64,000 bases of DNA from Terriglobia bacterium (GCA_020073485.1 JAIQFB010000008.1:1-64000), one strand, 5' to 3'. Shown: positions 52,194-62,721, numbered from the stretch's first letter. Program-made: numbers and translations. The notes: generated by a model from the letters alone, not told the origin.

Positions 52194-52862
52194 GCAAACC
52201 TCCCAAGGTGAAAAATTGCCGGGAGTATATGCTTGTTTGTTGGATGCCGCAATCAAGATGCGGCCATGCGCAAAGCGCATGGCGAGTCGATCCGCGCCAA
52301 CGACTTGGGCGAGGTTTGAATTTTTGCATGGAATTAGACATGACGAGGCCCAAGCGCCGCCTTTTCTGATCTTCCCGCTCGCACTCCAATCGTCGGGAGG
52401 CCCCCATTCCAGCTCCCGATCGGATTCCGAGCTAAGCGCCGGACTTCCCATAATTTACTGATTGATAATAAGCCGTCTCTCGATTTCAACATTCCACGGG
52501 GCATAGCGACCGAAGTGGAATTGGCTATGGATAGTGGAAAATCTTTTCCCTTACGGCATTATTTTGGAACAATTGGACAAAATAATTCTGTCACATTGTA
52601 ATTCTCTAGCCAGGCGGGTGACGTCGCGCATAAATTCCCTTTATCTCATATCATCTAAAGGCTTTATTTCAATCCCAGCAGGACGTAAAAAGCCCAGTTG
52701 GCCCACCAAGTGCCCTCCTTTCAGTTGGCTGTGGACCATCGTCTGTTCAAACGAAGTGTTTTCAGGGTTTTCCAATTGCATTCGACCGCTCAACCTTATT
52801 CTTCATGCCCTCGAAGAGCGCAAAAAAGCCGGACCCGCCGTCCGGGTGCGTCTGCTCGGCAC
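52194..52862. other. 669-bp divergent intergenic region
   Basis: The left end holds the promoter and palindrome of NHL copy 5. The right part has no clear gene; a weak sigma-54-like pair (GG 52700-52701, GC 52712-52713, 10 bp apart) lies about 150 bp before the ATG of the giant lipoprotein. The stretch 52480-52680 is notably AT-rich compared with its surroundings. Confidence 0.5.
52224..52283 (-). promoter_or_regulatory. Promoter of NHL copy 5 with upstream 21-bp palindrome
   Basis: On the minus strand TTGCGG (52247-52252) and TATACT (52224-52229) are 17 bp apart, giving a start near 52217 and a short leader. Ten bases upstream of the -35 lies a perfect palindrome, GCCATGCGC-AAA-GCGCATGGC (52263-52283). 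Its position at about -46 to -66 suits an activator. Confidence 0.5.
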
Positions 52863-55800
52863 ATGGCTCTCTTCGCTGTGGCTATTATGCTTGTGGTTGG
52901 GCTCATCGGGTGTGCCAGCGGAGGAAGTCAATCCAGTACGAGTCCGCCTCCTACTTCCTCTCCCAGCATTGCCAGTCCGAGCGGCACCAGCTTTACTTTA
53001 GGCACGGGGAGTTCCTTTGTCGTTGTGGCTTCAGGGAATCCGGCGCCTTCACTCATTGAGTCGGGCGCGCTGCCCAGCGGCGTCACATTCACGGACAACG
53101 GAAATGGGACGGCGACGATCACTTGGACAAATGCAGTCAATGCGCCGGGCGTCTACCACATCACGGTTACCGCGCATAACGGCGTAGGCTCGGACGCCAC
53201 GCAATCGTTCACGCTTACGGTGAATCAGGCGGCGGCGATCACGACCGCAAATAATGCCGCGTTCACCGCCGGTTCATCCGGCTCCTTCACGGTAATTGCA
53301 ACAGGCTTCCCGATCCCAACATTATCCAGGAACGGCGCGCTGCCCAGCGGCGTTTCTTTCACCGATAACGGCAACGGCACCGCGACTCTCTCCGGCACGC
53401 CCGGGGCGGGCGGCGGCGGCTACAATTTTTCGATTACCGCGCACAATGGCGTCGGGGTGGACGTAACTCAAAGTTTCACTCTGAGCGTGAAACAGGCAGC
53501 GGCCATTACCAGCCCTATCGGCTCGACAGCGGAATCCTTTGTCGTGGGCAGCGCAGGAACGCTCGCGGTGACATCAACAGGCGTGCCCACTCCAAAACTG
53601 ATCTGCAGCCCATTGCCTTCGGGAGTCACGTTGACCGACCACGGCGACGGAACCGGCACGCTGGGCGGCACGCCCGCCGCCGGTACCGTGGGCTCCTACA
53701 CGGTGACCATTACCGCGCAGAACGGCGTGGGCGCCGACGCTACGCAGACCATCACGCTTCAGATCAACAAGGCCGCACCCATTATCACCTGGGCTGCTCC
53801 CTCGGCCATCAGTTACGGAACCGCGCTCAGCGCCACGCAGCTTGATGCCACGGCCAGCGTCCCTGGAAGTTTTGTCTACAGCCCGGCTGCGGGAACGGTG
53901 CTCAACGCCGGCAATCAAAACGTTTCGGTGACGTTCACGCCCAACGATACGGCCGACTACAATACGGCGTCAGCGAATGTCACCCTTACGATCAATAAGG
54001 CGACTGCCACGGTGTCCTTCGGCAATCTGACGCAGACTTACGACGGCACTCCGAAACCGGCGTCGGTTGCAACTGCTCCGTCTGGCGTATCCGTCACGTT
54101 GTCTTATTCCGGAATTAACGGCATGACTTACGGCCCTTCCGCGACTGCGCCCACGAGCGCCGGGTCGTATTCCGTTGCCGCGACCACCAATGATCCCAAC
54201 TATTCCGGCAGCGGGTCGGGAACATTGCAGGTAAACAAAGCCGCGCCCATCGTCACCTGGAGCAATCCTACAGCCATCATCTTCGGCACCGCGCTCAGTG
54301 CCGCGCAGCTGAACGCCACGGCAAATGTTCCCGGGAGTTTCGTCTACGCGCCGCCGTTGGGAACGGTGCTAAGCGCGGGGAGTCAGAATCTTTCCGTGGT
54401 ATTTACGCCCACCGATGCAGCCGACTACACAACGGCCACGGTGAATGTCCCGCTCAGCGTCAACCAGGCGGCTGCATCGGTGGCGCTGGGTAATCTCTCA
54501 CAAAACTACGACGGCAGCGCGAAGGCGGTCACAGCCACGACGACTCCCTCCGGGTTGGCTGTCACGTTCTTTTACTCGGGTATCAGCGGCACCACTTACG
54601 GCCCTTCGGCCACTGCTCCTACCAGTGCCGGGACATACTCAGTAACTGTATCGGTTAATGATCCCAATTATTCCGGAAGCGGCTCCGGAACACTTACGGT
54701 GAACAAGGCCACACCCTCGATCAACTGGGCAACTCCGGCGCCCGTCACCTTCGGGGCCGCGCTCGGCATTTCACAGCTGAATGCGACGGCAAATGTTCCG
54801 GGAACCTTGGCCTACAATCCGAGCGCCGGGACCGTACCCAGCGCCGGCAGCCAAAATCTTTCCGTCACGTTTACGCCAACCGATACAACGAACTATGCGA
54901 CGGCCACAGCGAGCGTAGCGCTGACGGTGAATAAGGCCGCGCCCTCGGTCACCTGGATCGCCCCCGCAGCGATCACCTACGGCACCGCGCTCAGCGCGGC
55001 GCAGCTCAATGCCAGCGCAAATGTACCCGGGAGTTTCGTCTACAACCCCGGCGGAGGAACTGTACTCGGCGCCGGCAGTCAAAGTCTCTCGGTGACGTTC
55101 ACGCCGACCGATGCCACCGACTATACGACGGTCACGGCGAATGTCACCCTCATCGTGAATAAGGCCGCGCCCTCGATCGCCTGGGCTGCTCCCGCAGCCA
55201 TTACTTACGGCACTGCGCTTAGCGCCACGCAGCTCAATGCCACGGCGAATGTCCCCGGAAGTTTCGCTTACAATCCGAGTGGCGGAGCCGTGCTCAATGC
55301 AGGCAGTCAAAATCTCTCGGCGACGTTTACGCCGGCTGACAACGCCGACTACACGACGGCCACAGCAAGCGTCCCGCTGATCGTCAATCAAACTGCTGCG
55401 ACGGTGGCGCTCGGGAATCTGAACCAAACCTATGACGGCGCTCCCAAGGCTGCGTCAGCCACTACGACTCCTTCCGGCTTGGGCGTCACGTTTTCTTACT
55501 CGGGGATTAGCGGCACCATCTACGGCCCTTCGGCCACGGCTCCCACCGGAGCCGGGATGTACTCAGTAACTGCAGCGGTTAATGATCCCAATTATTCCGG
55601 CGGCGTTTCCGGCACGCTCACGGTGAACAAAGCCACTCCCGCCATCACTTGGGTGACTCCTGCAGCCGTCACGTACGGCACGGCGCTGGGTGCCGCGCAA
55701 CTCAATGCCACCGCGAGTGTCCCCGGGAATTTCGTTTACAATCCGGTCGCAGGAACTGTCCTCGGCGCCGGCAGTCAGAATCTTTCCGCAGCCTTTACAC

Positions 55801-58800
55801 CGGCTGATACAGCCGACTACAACACTTCCTCGGCGAACGTCACGCTCACGGTCAACAAAGCGGCAGCTTCAGTGACGCTCGGCAATCTTGCACAAACGTA
55901 CGACAGCACGCCTAAGGCAGTTTCTGCTGCTACTACTCCTTCCGGCCTGGCCTTCACATTCTCTTACTCCGGCATTGGCGGCACCGTGTACGGCCCCTCG
56001 GCAACGGCTCCCACCGGCGCCGGAACATACTCCGTTTCTGCGACGATCAACGACACCAACTATGCCGGCAACGCCTCCGGCACGCTCACTGTGAACAAGG
56101 CCACGCCATCGATCACCTGGGCAACTCCCGCGGCCATCTCGTTCGGCGCGGCTCTGGGTTCCGCGCAGCTCAACGCCACTGCGAATGTCCCTGGAAACTT
56201 TGTTTACAATCCGGCAGCGGGAACCGTTCCTGGCGGGGGCAATCAGAATCTCTCCGTGACATTCACGCCGACCGATACCGCCGATTACACGGCAGCCACT
56301 GCGAACGTCACCCTGACAGTGAACAAAGCCACGCCCGTTATCACCTGGGTGACTCCCGCAGCCATTACGTTCGGCGCGGCGCTCAGCGCGGCTCAGCTCA
56401 ATGCCACTGCGAACGTCCCCGGAAGTTTTGCTTACAATCCGGTCGCGGGCACCGTGCTCAACGCCGGCAGCCAAAATCTCTCGGTGACGTTCACGCCCAC
56501 CGATGCCGCCGACTACACGACGGCCACGGCGGGCGTGAACGTCACCGTGAACAAAGCGGCTACCACCGTCTCGCTGGGAAATCTTAGCCAGACCTACGAC
56601 GGCTCGCCGAAAGCGGCGTCGGCCACAACGGTTCCGCCGAGTCTGGGCCTCACGTTCTCTTACTTGGGAATTAGCGGCACCACGTATGGGCTTTCAGCCA
56701 CGGCTCCCGCTGGCGCCGGTTCATATTCGGTTACGGCAACCATCAACGATGCCAACTATTCCGGCACGAACTCCGCCACGCTCACGGTGAACAAGGCCAC
56801 GCCCTCGGTCACTTGGGCAACGCCCGCGTCCATCACGGCCGGCACCGCGCTCAGCGGCACGCAACTCAACGCCACCGCCAGCGTGCCAGGAACATTCGTC
56901 TACGCGCCGCCATCCGGCACGATTCTTCCTGTAGGCGCCCAGAGTCTCTCGGTCACCTTTACACCGGCCGATACAGCCGACTACACCACGGGCACCGCCA
57001 CCGTAACAATTACGGTGGTGCAAGCCGCCGCGATCACCAGCGCTAATAGCGCCGCCTTCGCGGTGGGCGCACTTGGCTCGTTCACGATTACGGCTTCAGG
57101 CTTTCCCGTGCCGTCGCTGGCCAGCAGCGGAGTCCTGCCCTCGGGCGTAACTTTCACCGTCAACGGCAACGGGACTGCCGCGCTGGCAGGCACGCCAGCG
57201 GCGGCCACCGGCGGAAGCTACCAGATTACGATCACCGCGCATAACGGCGTTGGCGCGGACGCCATCCAGGCTCTTACCCTCGTCGTGAACCAGGCCGCCG
57301 CGATTACCAGCGCGGCAAGCGTCGCATTCGCGGAGGGAACACCAGGTGTGTTCGCGGTGGCGGCAACAGGAACTCCGAAGCCGACGATATCGGAATCCGG
57401 CGCGCTGCCCGCGGGCGTTACCTTCAACGCCGCGAACGGAACATTGAGCGGGTCGCCCAACTCGGGCACCGCCGGCAGCTACCCGCTCACATTCTCGGCG
57501 CATAACGGGATTGGCGCCGACGCCACGCAAAGTTTTGTTTTGAATGTGGACCTTACCCCCGCGATCACGATACAGCCGGCAAACCAATCCGTGACCCTGG
57601 GGCAAGCGGCAACATTCCAGGTGGCGGCGACCGGCACAACCCCGCTGACCTTTCAGTGGAGAAAGAACGGAGCGACGATCGCGAACGCCACGTCCTCCAC
57701 GTACACGACGCCGGCCACAACGACTGCGGACAACGGCGCGTCATTTGATGTGGTGGTGGCCAACGCGGTGGGGAGCGCAACGAGCAATCCGGCAACCCTG
57801 ACCGTGAACACGCCGCCGGTGATCACCGGCTTTACGCAGAGCCAGGCTGTCAGCGCGGGGCAGCCGGCAACCTTCATGGTTTCGGCGACCGGCTCAACAC
57901 CGATGATATTCGTGTGGTACAAGAACAACGTAGCCATTGCGAACGCAACGCAATCCAGCTATACCATCCCGCAGACAACGATTGCCGACGATGGCGCTCA
58001 ATTCATCGTGACGGTCGGCAACGCTTTTGGAAATGCCACCAGCCCCGCGTCTCAGCTCACGGTCAATCCCGGCCAGGCCGCCGACGTGGTCACCTACCAC
58101 AATGACATCGCGCGCACCGGACAAAATCTTGCGGAAGCGCTGCTGATGCCCGGCAACGTGACCTCCGCGACATTCGGAAAGGTCAATCAATTCCCTGTCG
58201 ACGGACGAGTGGATGCGCAGCCCCTCTATCTCTCGAATGTCGCCATCCCGAATAGAGGCACTCACAATGTTCTGTACGTGGCGACCGAGCACGACACCGT
58301 GTACGCCTTTGACGCCACGTCGGGATTCCGGCTCTGGAACAAGTCCTTGCTGGGATCCGGTGAAACTCCCAGCGATCCGCGTGGTTGCGGTCAAGTCACG
58401 CCGGAAATCGGCATCACTTCCACGCCGGTGATCGACCGCGGGCGCGGCGCGATTTATGTCATCGCCATGTCCAAGAATGCATCCGGAAATTATTTCCAGC
58501 GGCTGCATGCCCTGGACATCACCACCGGGAACGAGTTGTTCAGCGGCCCAAGAACGATTCAGGCGACGTATCCCGGAACCGGCGACAACAGCAGCGGACC
58601 AAACGTAGTGTTCGACCCAGCGCAATATAAGGAGCGCGCCGCGCTGCTGCTGCTGAACGGCGTGGTCTACACGGCATGGGCGTCACACTGCGACATCCGG
58701 CCCTACACCGGCTGGGTGATGGGCTATGACGCGTCAACGCTGACGCAAACCAGCGTGCTCAACATCACGCCAAACGGCAACGAGGGCGCGATCTGGATGA

Positions 58801-61800
58801 GCGGCGCGGGCTTGGCCGCGGATGAGTCGGGAAATATCTATTTGCTGGCCGGCAACGGCACCTTCGATGCGACGCTCAACGCCAATGGGTTCCCCGGCCA
58901 AGGCGACTATGGCAACGCCTTCCTGAAGCTTTCGACTTCGGGCGGGCTCCAGGTGGCCGATTATTTTGAAATGTCCAATCAAAGCTCGGAAAACGCGGGC
59001 GACGTGGACCTGGGCTCCGGCGGAGTGTTGCTGTTGCCGAATTTGGTCGATAGTCATGGAAACACGCAACAACTAGCCGTCGGGGCGGGCAAGGACCAGA
59101 ACATTTATGTGGTGAGCCGGAACGGCATGGGGAAATTCAATTCCGGAGCCAACAATGTCTATCAGCAAATTACCGGAATCTTCCCGGGCGGCGCCCCCGC
59201 GGGAATTTATTCCTCGCCCGCCTATTTCAACAATACGATTTACTTCGGATCGATCGGCAACCCGATCATGGCTTTCGGCGTTTCGGCCGCGGTGCTCTCA
59301 AGCACGCCAACCAGCCAGACCAACACTTCCTTTGCGTATCCCGGAGCGACGCCCGGCATTTCCGCAAAGGGCACGGCGAATGGAATCCTGTGGGCCGTCG
59401 AAAACAACGGCACGGCGGCGGTGCTGCACGCTTACGATGCGACGAACCTCGCGAACGAACTCTACAACTCGAACCAGGCCAGCGGGGGCCGCGATCAATT
59501 CGGTCCGGGCAACAAATTCATCACGCCCACGATTGCGAACGGCAATGTCTACGTAGGCACGCCAAACAGCGTCGCGGTATTCGGCCTGCTGCCAAGTTAC
59601 ACATCCACTTTGACGCTGCCCTCGATCACGACACAGCCCGCCAGTCAAACGGTGAACGAGGGTCAGACCGCGACGTTCTCCGTGGCAGCGACAGGGTCTG
59701 CTCCTTTGAGCTATCAGTGGCAGAGCAATGGATCCAATATCGCCGGCGCGACTTCTTCTTCCTACACCACGCCGGCCACGACTGCGCTGGATGGCGGAAC
59801 GCGGTTTACCGTGGTGGTCAGCAACACCGCTGGAAGCACCACGAGCACCGCGGCAACCCTCAAGGTAAATTCGCCCCCCTCGATCGCCACGCCGCCGGCG
59901 AATCTGACCGTGCTGGCAGGCGAGACAGCGACATTCTCGGCGACTGCCACCGCAACACCGGCGCCAACCTATCAATGGCAGATGAACGGCGTGGATATTC
60001 CCGGAGCCACGGGGTCCACGTACACAACGCCGGTTACGACTCTTGCGGACAACGGAGAGCAATTCACGGTTCGCGCGACAAACGCCCTGGGATCGCAATT
60101 GAGCTCTAGTGCCACGCTGACCGTGGTGCCGCATCCTTCGCCGGAAACCTATTACGTGGACGCCGATTCGGGCCTCGATTCCAATAGCGGCCTCACCAAG
60201 AACGCGCCGTGGCAGCACGCGCCTGGAATGGCGACCTGTTCCTCCAACTGCAGTCTGATTGCTCTCGCCGGCGGCGACCATATCGTTCTTAAAGGCGGAG
60301 CTGCGTGGAACGGCGCAAACTTCCCCATGGTCGTCCATTGGTCCGGAACGCCGGGAAATCCGATCACATTTGGGGTGGACCCAACCTGGTTCAAAGGCGC
60401 GGCGTGGGCTCGGCCGGTATTTGATCTGACCAATGGTGTGTGGAATGTTGCCCCAGTGCTGGCCAATTCCGTCAACTACGTCGTCTTTGACAATCTCGAA
60501 ATCGCGAACGAGCAGGTCGACCAAAAGTACACCTGGCCCCCGAGAAGCGCCCTTTCGGTCAACGGCGGGTCGAACGTAACCATTCAGAATTGTTCCATCC
60601 ACGGGTGGAGCATCCAAAATCCCGTCCTGGATAGCGATTCCGATCCCATCGGCGGAATCGCGTTCTACAACGGATCCACGGGCGGGGTCGTCCGCAATTG
60701 CGTGCTGGATGGAAGTCCGGAGGCCGACTCGGGAATCGGAATTTACGGCGGGGCCGTGATTCAGGGAAACATCATCAAGAATATGCCCAACGGAATCCAG
60801 GTGGTGGATCCGGGAATCGATGTGAGTGGCAACCAGATTTTTAACGTGACGTATTCCGCCGACCCCGGAAAGCAACAGAATGGAATTCTCGTGCAGGGCG
60901 GCGGGAACGTTTACAACAACATCGTGCATGACGTGGTGCCCGGCGCCTTCGCCGTGTATCTCGAGTCCGCCTGGTCCGGCGCCGGCAACACACAATCCGT
61001 TTACAACAACCTGGTCTGGAATCCGGGCGATAATTCCGATGTCACGGTCGATCCGGACGCATTGGCATTTGAACTACGATCGAATCAGCTGATTTACAAC
61101 AACACGCTTTCCGCGGGCAGTGCAGCGTGCGTGAGCGTCACGCCGCGAAACTTCTCGCCGACGAGTCTGACGGTCGAGAATAACCACTGCATTTCCGACT
61201 TGGCCGCGAGCCAGGCGTGGTGCTGGTTCGTTGCCGGCGCAAACAACGGTTGCGGGCCCGTCATGAACCTTACCTTCGGAAACAATGTCTTAATGACCAC
61301 CTCGACGGCCACATCTGGAGGGTATACGTCCTCCAATAGTTTCCAGCCGTCCGCTGGTAATAAAGATACAGTCGGCGCGGGCTTAAATCTAAGTGCCCTA
61401 TGCGGATCGATAGGCGCTGCATTGTGTAGCGACCGCCTCGGAGTGCCGCGCCCTGCCGGCTCGACGCCGTGGGATGCGGGCGCCTACCTGTTCCAGTCCG
61501 TGCCCGTGAGCCTGCCGCCCGCGATCACGGCCCAGCCGATGAACGTGGCGGTGGCCGTGGGGCAGGCGGCAACGTTCAGCGTGGTCGCCACTGGCACGGG
61601 TCCACTCAGCTACGCGTGGTACAAGAACGGGATTGTGATTGCGGGCGCCGCGTCTTCCGCGTATACCACGCCGGTAGCGGCCGCCACGGACAATGCGGCG
61701 CAGTTTGCCGCTGTGGTCAGCAGCGCGCTGGGCAGCGTAACCAGCAGCGCCGCGACGCTCTCGGTCGACGCCACAAAGGGCCAGCTTGTAGCCAGCACAT

Positions 61801-62336
61801 CCAACTTGAACTTCGGAATCGTGAGCATCGGAAACGGCAGCACGATGGGTGTCACGCTCACGAACCCGACTGTTTCTTACGTCACCATCTTGAGCGTTGT
61901 TCTTTCGGGGCCGGGCTTCGACGCCAGCGATCTTCCAACCGGTTATATTGTGCCGCCGGGAGGTTCCCTGCTGCTGAATGTAGGATTTGCTCCGTCCAGC
62001 GCCGGAAATGTGGCGGGGACTCTGGTGATTTCCAGCGACGCGTCGATTACCCCGATCACGATCAATCTTTCGGGCGCGGGGCTGCAGCCTGTCCCGCATG
62101 CGGTAACCTTGACCTGGGATGCGGCGCCTTCCGTGGCGGGTTATTACGTGTACCGGAGCCCGCTATTCGGCGGGCCGTTCACAAAACTGAATTTTGCGGT
62201 GGACACCAGCACGACGTACACCGATCCGACAGCGATGGCCGACGGAACCTACTACTATGTGGTCACCTCGGTCGATGCCACCGGCGTCGAAAGCCTGTAT
62301 TCGGATCAAGTGACCGTCGTCGCCCCGGTTCCGTAG
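52863..62336 (+). CDS. Giant lipoprotein: Ig/MBG repeats, propeller, beta-helix, fibronectin-like end
   Basis: A 3,157-residue protein from the ATG that opens a lipoprotein signal (MALFAVAIMLVVGLIGC; lipobox L-I-G-C, Cys17). No strong ribosome binding site is seen, and in-frame GTG/TTG starts up to 55 codons upstream cannot be excluded. Order: three putative-Ig domains (about 30-300), an MBG region (about 303-1386), two further putative-Ig domains and two I-set-like domains (to about 1735), a quinoprotein-like propeller (about 1741-2245, YVATEHDTVYAFDA), two Ig-like domains, a parallel beta-helix starting YYVDADSGLDSNSG (about 2430-2876), one Ig-like and one ASH-like domain, and a fibronectin-III-like end (about 3077-3157). 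Beta-helices of this kind often bind or cleave polysaccharides. A large surface protein for polymer binding or attachment is likely. Confidence 0.88.
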   Translation: MALFAVAIMLVVGLIGCASGGSQSSTSPPPTSSPSIASPSGTSFTLGTGSSFVVVASGNPAPSLIESGALPSGVTFTDNGNGTATITWTNAVNAPGVYHITVTAHNGVGSDATQSFTLTVNQAAAITTANNAAFTAGSSGSFTVIATGFPIPTLSRNGALPSGVSFTDNGNGTATLSGTPGAGGGGYNFSITAHNGVGVDVTQSFTLSVKQAAAITSPIGSTAESFVVGSAGTLAVTSTGVPTPKLICSPLPSGVTLTDHGDGTGTLGGTPAAGTVGSYTVTITAQNGVGADATQTITLQINKAAPIITWAAPSAISYGTALSATQLDATASVPGSFVYSPAAGTVLNAGNQNVSVTFTPNDTADYNTASANVTLTINKATATVSFGNLTQTYDGTPKPASVATAPSGVSVTLSYSGINGMTYGPSATAPTSAGSYSVAATTNDPNYSGSGSGTLQVNKAAPIVTWSNPTAIIFGTALSAAQLNATANVPGSFVYAPPLGTVLSAGSQNLSVVFTPTDAADYTTATVNVPLSVNQAAASVALGNLSQNYDGSAKAVTATTTPSGLAVTFFYSGISGTTYGPSATAPTSAGTYSVTVSVNDPNYSGSGSGTLTVNKATPSINWATPAPVTFGAALGISQLNATANVPGTLAYNPSAGTVPSAGSQNLSVTFTPTDTTNYATATASVALTVNKAAPSVTWIAPAAITYGTALSAAQLNASANVPGSFVYNPGGGTVLGAGSQSLSVTFTPTDATDYTTVTANVTLIVNKAAPSIAWAAPAAITYGTALSATQLNATANVPGSFAYNPSGGAVLNAGSQNLSATFTPADNADYTTATASVPLIVNQTAATVALGNLNQTYDGAPKAASATTTPSGLGVTFSYSGISGTIYGPSATAPTGAGMYSVTAAVNDPNYSGGVSGTLTVNKATPAITWVTPAAVTYGTALGAAQLNATASVPGNFVYNPVAGTVLGAGSQNLSAAFTPADTADYNTSSANVTLTVNKAAASVTLGNLAQTYDSTPKAVSAATTPSGLAFTFSYSGIGGTVYGPSATAPTGAGTYSVSATINDTNYAGNASGTLTVNKATPSITWATPAAISFGAALGSAQLNATANVPGNFVYNPAAGTVPGGGNQNLSVTFTPTDTADYTAATANVTLTVNKATPVITWVTPAAITFGAALSAAQLNATANVPGSFAYNPVAGTVLNAGSQNLSVTFTPTDAADYTTATAGVNVTVNKAATTVSLGNLSQTYDGSPKAASATTVPPSLGLTFSYLGISGTTYGLSATAPAGAGSYSVTATINDANYSGTNSATLTVNKATPSVTWATPASITAGTALSGTQLNATASVPGTFVYAPPSGTILPVGAQSLSVTFTPADTADYTTGTATVTITVVQAAAITSANSAAFAVGALGSFTITASGFPVPSLASSGVLPSGVTFTVNGNGTAALAGTPAAATGGSYQITITAHNGVGADAIQALTLVVNQAAAITSAASVAFAEGTPGVFAVAATGTPKPTISESGALPAGVTFNAANGTLSGSPNSGTAGSYPLTFSAHNGIGADATQSFVLNVDLTPAITIQPANQSVTLGQAATFQVAATGTTPLTFQWRKNGATIANATSSTYTTPATTTADNGASFDVVVANAVGSATSNPATLTVNTPPVITGFTQSQAVSAGQPATFMVSATGSTPMIFVWYKNNVAIANATQSSYTIPQTTIADDGAQFIVTVGNAFGNATSPASQLTVNPGQAADVVTYHNDIARTGQNLAEALLMPGNVTSATFGKVNQFPVDGRVDAQPLYLSNVAIPNRGTHNVLYVATEHDTVYAFDATSGFRLWNKSLLGSGETPSDPRGCGQVTPEIGITSTPVIDRGRGAIYVIAMSKNASGNYFQRLHALDITTGNELFSGPRTIQATYPGTGDNSSGPNVVFDPAQYKERAALLLLNGVVYTAWASHCDIRPYTGWVMGYDASTLTQTSVLNITPNGNEGAIWMSGAGLAADESGNIYLLAGNGTFDATLNANGFPGQGDYGNAFLKLSTSGGLQVADYFEMSNQSSENAGDVDLGSGGVLLLPNLVDSHGNTQQLAVGAGKDQNIYVVSRNGMGKFNSGANNVYQQITGIFPGGAPAGIYSSPAYFNNTIYFGSIGNPIMAFGVSAAVLSSTPTSQTNTSFAYPGATPGISAKGTANGILWAVENNGTAAVLHAYDATNLANELYNSNQASGGRDQFGPGNKFITPTIANGNVYVGTPNSVAVFGLLPSYTSTLTLPSITTQPASQTVNEGQTATFSVAATGSAPLSYQWQSNGSNIAGATSSSYTTPATTALDGGTRFTVVVSNTAGSTTSTAATLKVNSPPSIATPPANLTVLAGETATFSATATATPAPTYQWQMNGVDIPGATGSTYTTPVTTLADNGEQFTVRATNALGSQLSSSATLTVVPHPSPETYYVDADSGLDSNSGLTKNAPWQHAPGMATCSSNCSLIALAGGDHIVLKGGAAWNGANFPMVVHWSGTPGNPITFGVDPTWFKGAAWARPVFDLTNGVWNVAPVLANSVNYVVFDNLEIANEQVDQKYTWPPRSALSVNGGSNVTIQNCSIHGWSIQNPVLDSDSDPIGGIAFYNGSTGGVVRNCVLDGSPEADSGIGIYGGAVIQGNIIKNMPNGIQVVDPGIDVSGNQIFNVTYSADPGKQQNGILVQGGGNVYNNIVHDVVPGAFAVYLESAWSGAGNTQSVYNNLVWNPGDNSDVTVDPDALAFELRSNQLIYNNTLSAGSAACVSVTPRNFSPTSLTVENNHCISDLAASQAWCWFVAGANNGCGPVMNLTFGNNVLMTTSTATSGGYTSSNSFQPSAGNKDTVGAGLNLSALCGSIGAALCSDRLGVPRPAGSTPWDAGAYLFQSVPVSLPPAITAQPMNVAVAVGQAATFSVVATGTGPLSYAWYKNGIVIAGAASSAYTTPVAAATDNAAQFAAVVSSALGSVTSSAATLSVDATKGQLVASTSNLNFGIVSIGNGSTMGVTLTNPTVSYVTILSVVLSGPGFDASDLPTGYIVPPGGSLLLNVGFAPSSAGNVAGTLVISSDASITPITINLSGAGLQPVPHAVTLTWDAAPSVAGYYVYRSPLFGGPFTKLNFAVDTSTTYTDPTAMADGTYYYVVTSVDATGVESLYSDQVTVVAPVP
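53769..57020 (+). repeat. Array of 14 alternating MBG-type repeats
   Basis: Two unit types alternate irregularly. Type A begins K-A-(A/T)-P-x-(I/V)-x-W and contains G-T-A-L-S-A-x-Q-L-N-A-T; nine copies are seen. Type Y has (Q/N)-x-Y-D-(G/S)-x-(P/A)-K and SYSGI-G-T-x-Y-G-P-S-A-T-A-P; five copies are seen. The order is A Y A Y A A A Y A Y A A Y A. The A units are about 76 residues and the Y units about 82. Confidence 0.9.
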
Positions 62337-62721
62337 CTAAGCTTGTCCACGGGCCGTCGGTTCCGGGCGTTGAGCAGGCCTCCTTCGCAGCGGCAATTTC
62401 CTCTCATTCCCGTTCCCGGCAATCCATGTTGGCGTGGCATTCCTCCAAGATAACAGCCGGAGCGGTGTCTCGAATTGGAACAATCGGCTTCTTTCGCCGG
62501 CGGCGAACCCAGAACTAGCTATCTTCTCGGCAGGGTTTCGGTACAATCGGAAGCATCGGTTGACTCGGGGACCGATCGAAACTGGCCGGACCGGTGAGTT
62601 TCGCCCGGGGAAGACAGCTGCATCCTTGATTTTTGGAAAATCCAGGCATGAAAACGATCTCACCGCATCGATCCAATCAAAAAGTGCTTTATAAGGTTGA
62701 ATCAGGAAGTGGCGGACCAAG
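62337..62721. other. 385-bp intergenic region before the hydrogenase-type operon
   Basis: No gene is supported. It must contain the operon promoter, but I find no pair of boxes with good spacing; TTGACT at 62571-62576 has no matching -10, and no sigma-54 spacing is present. No terminator for the giant lipoprotein was recognised. Confidence 0.5.

Noticed and set aside
59298-60995. 565-codon open frame antisense to the giant lipoprotein
   Set aside because: Arg/Gly-rich composition, no start context, and it spans the boundary of propeller, Ig and beta-helix codons on the coding strand.
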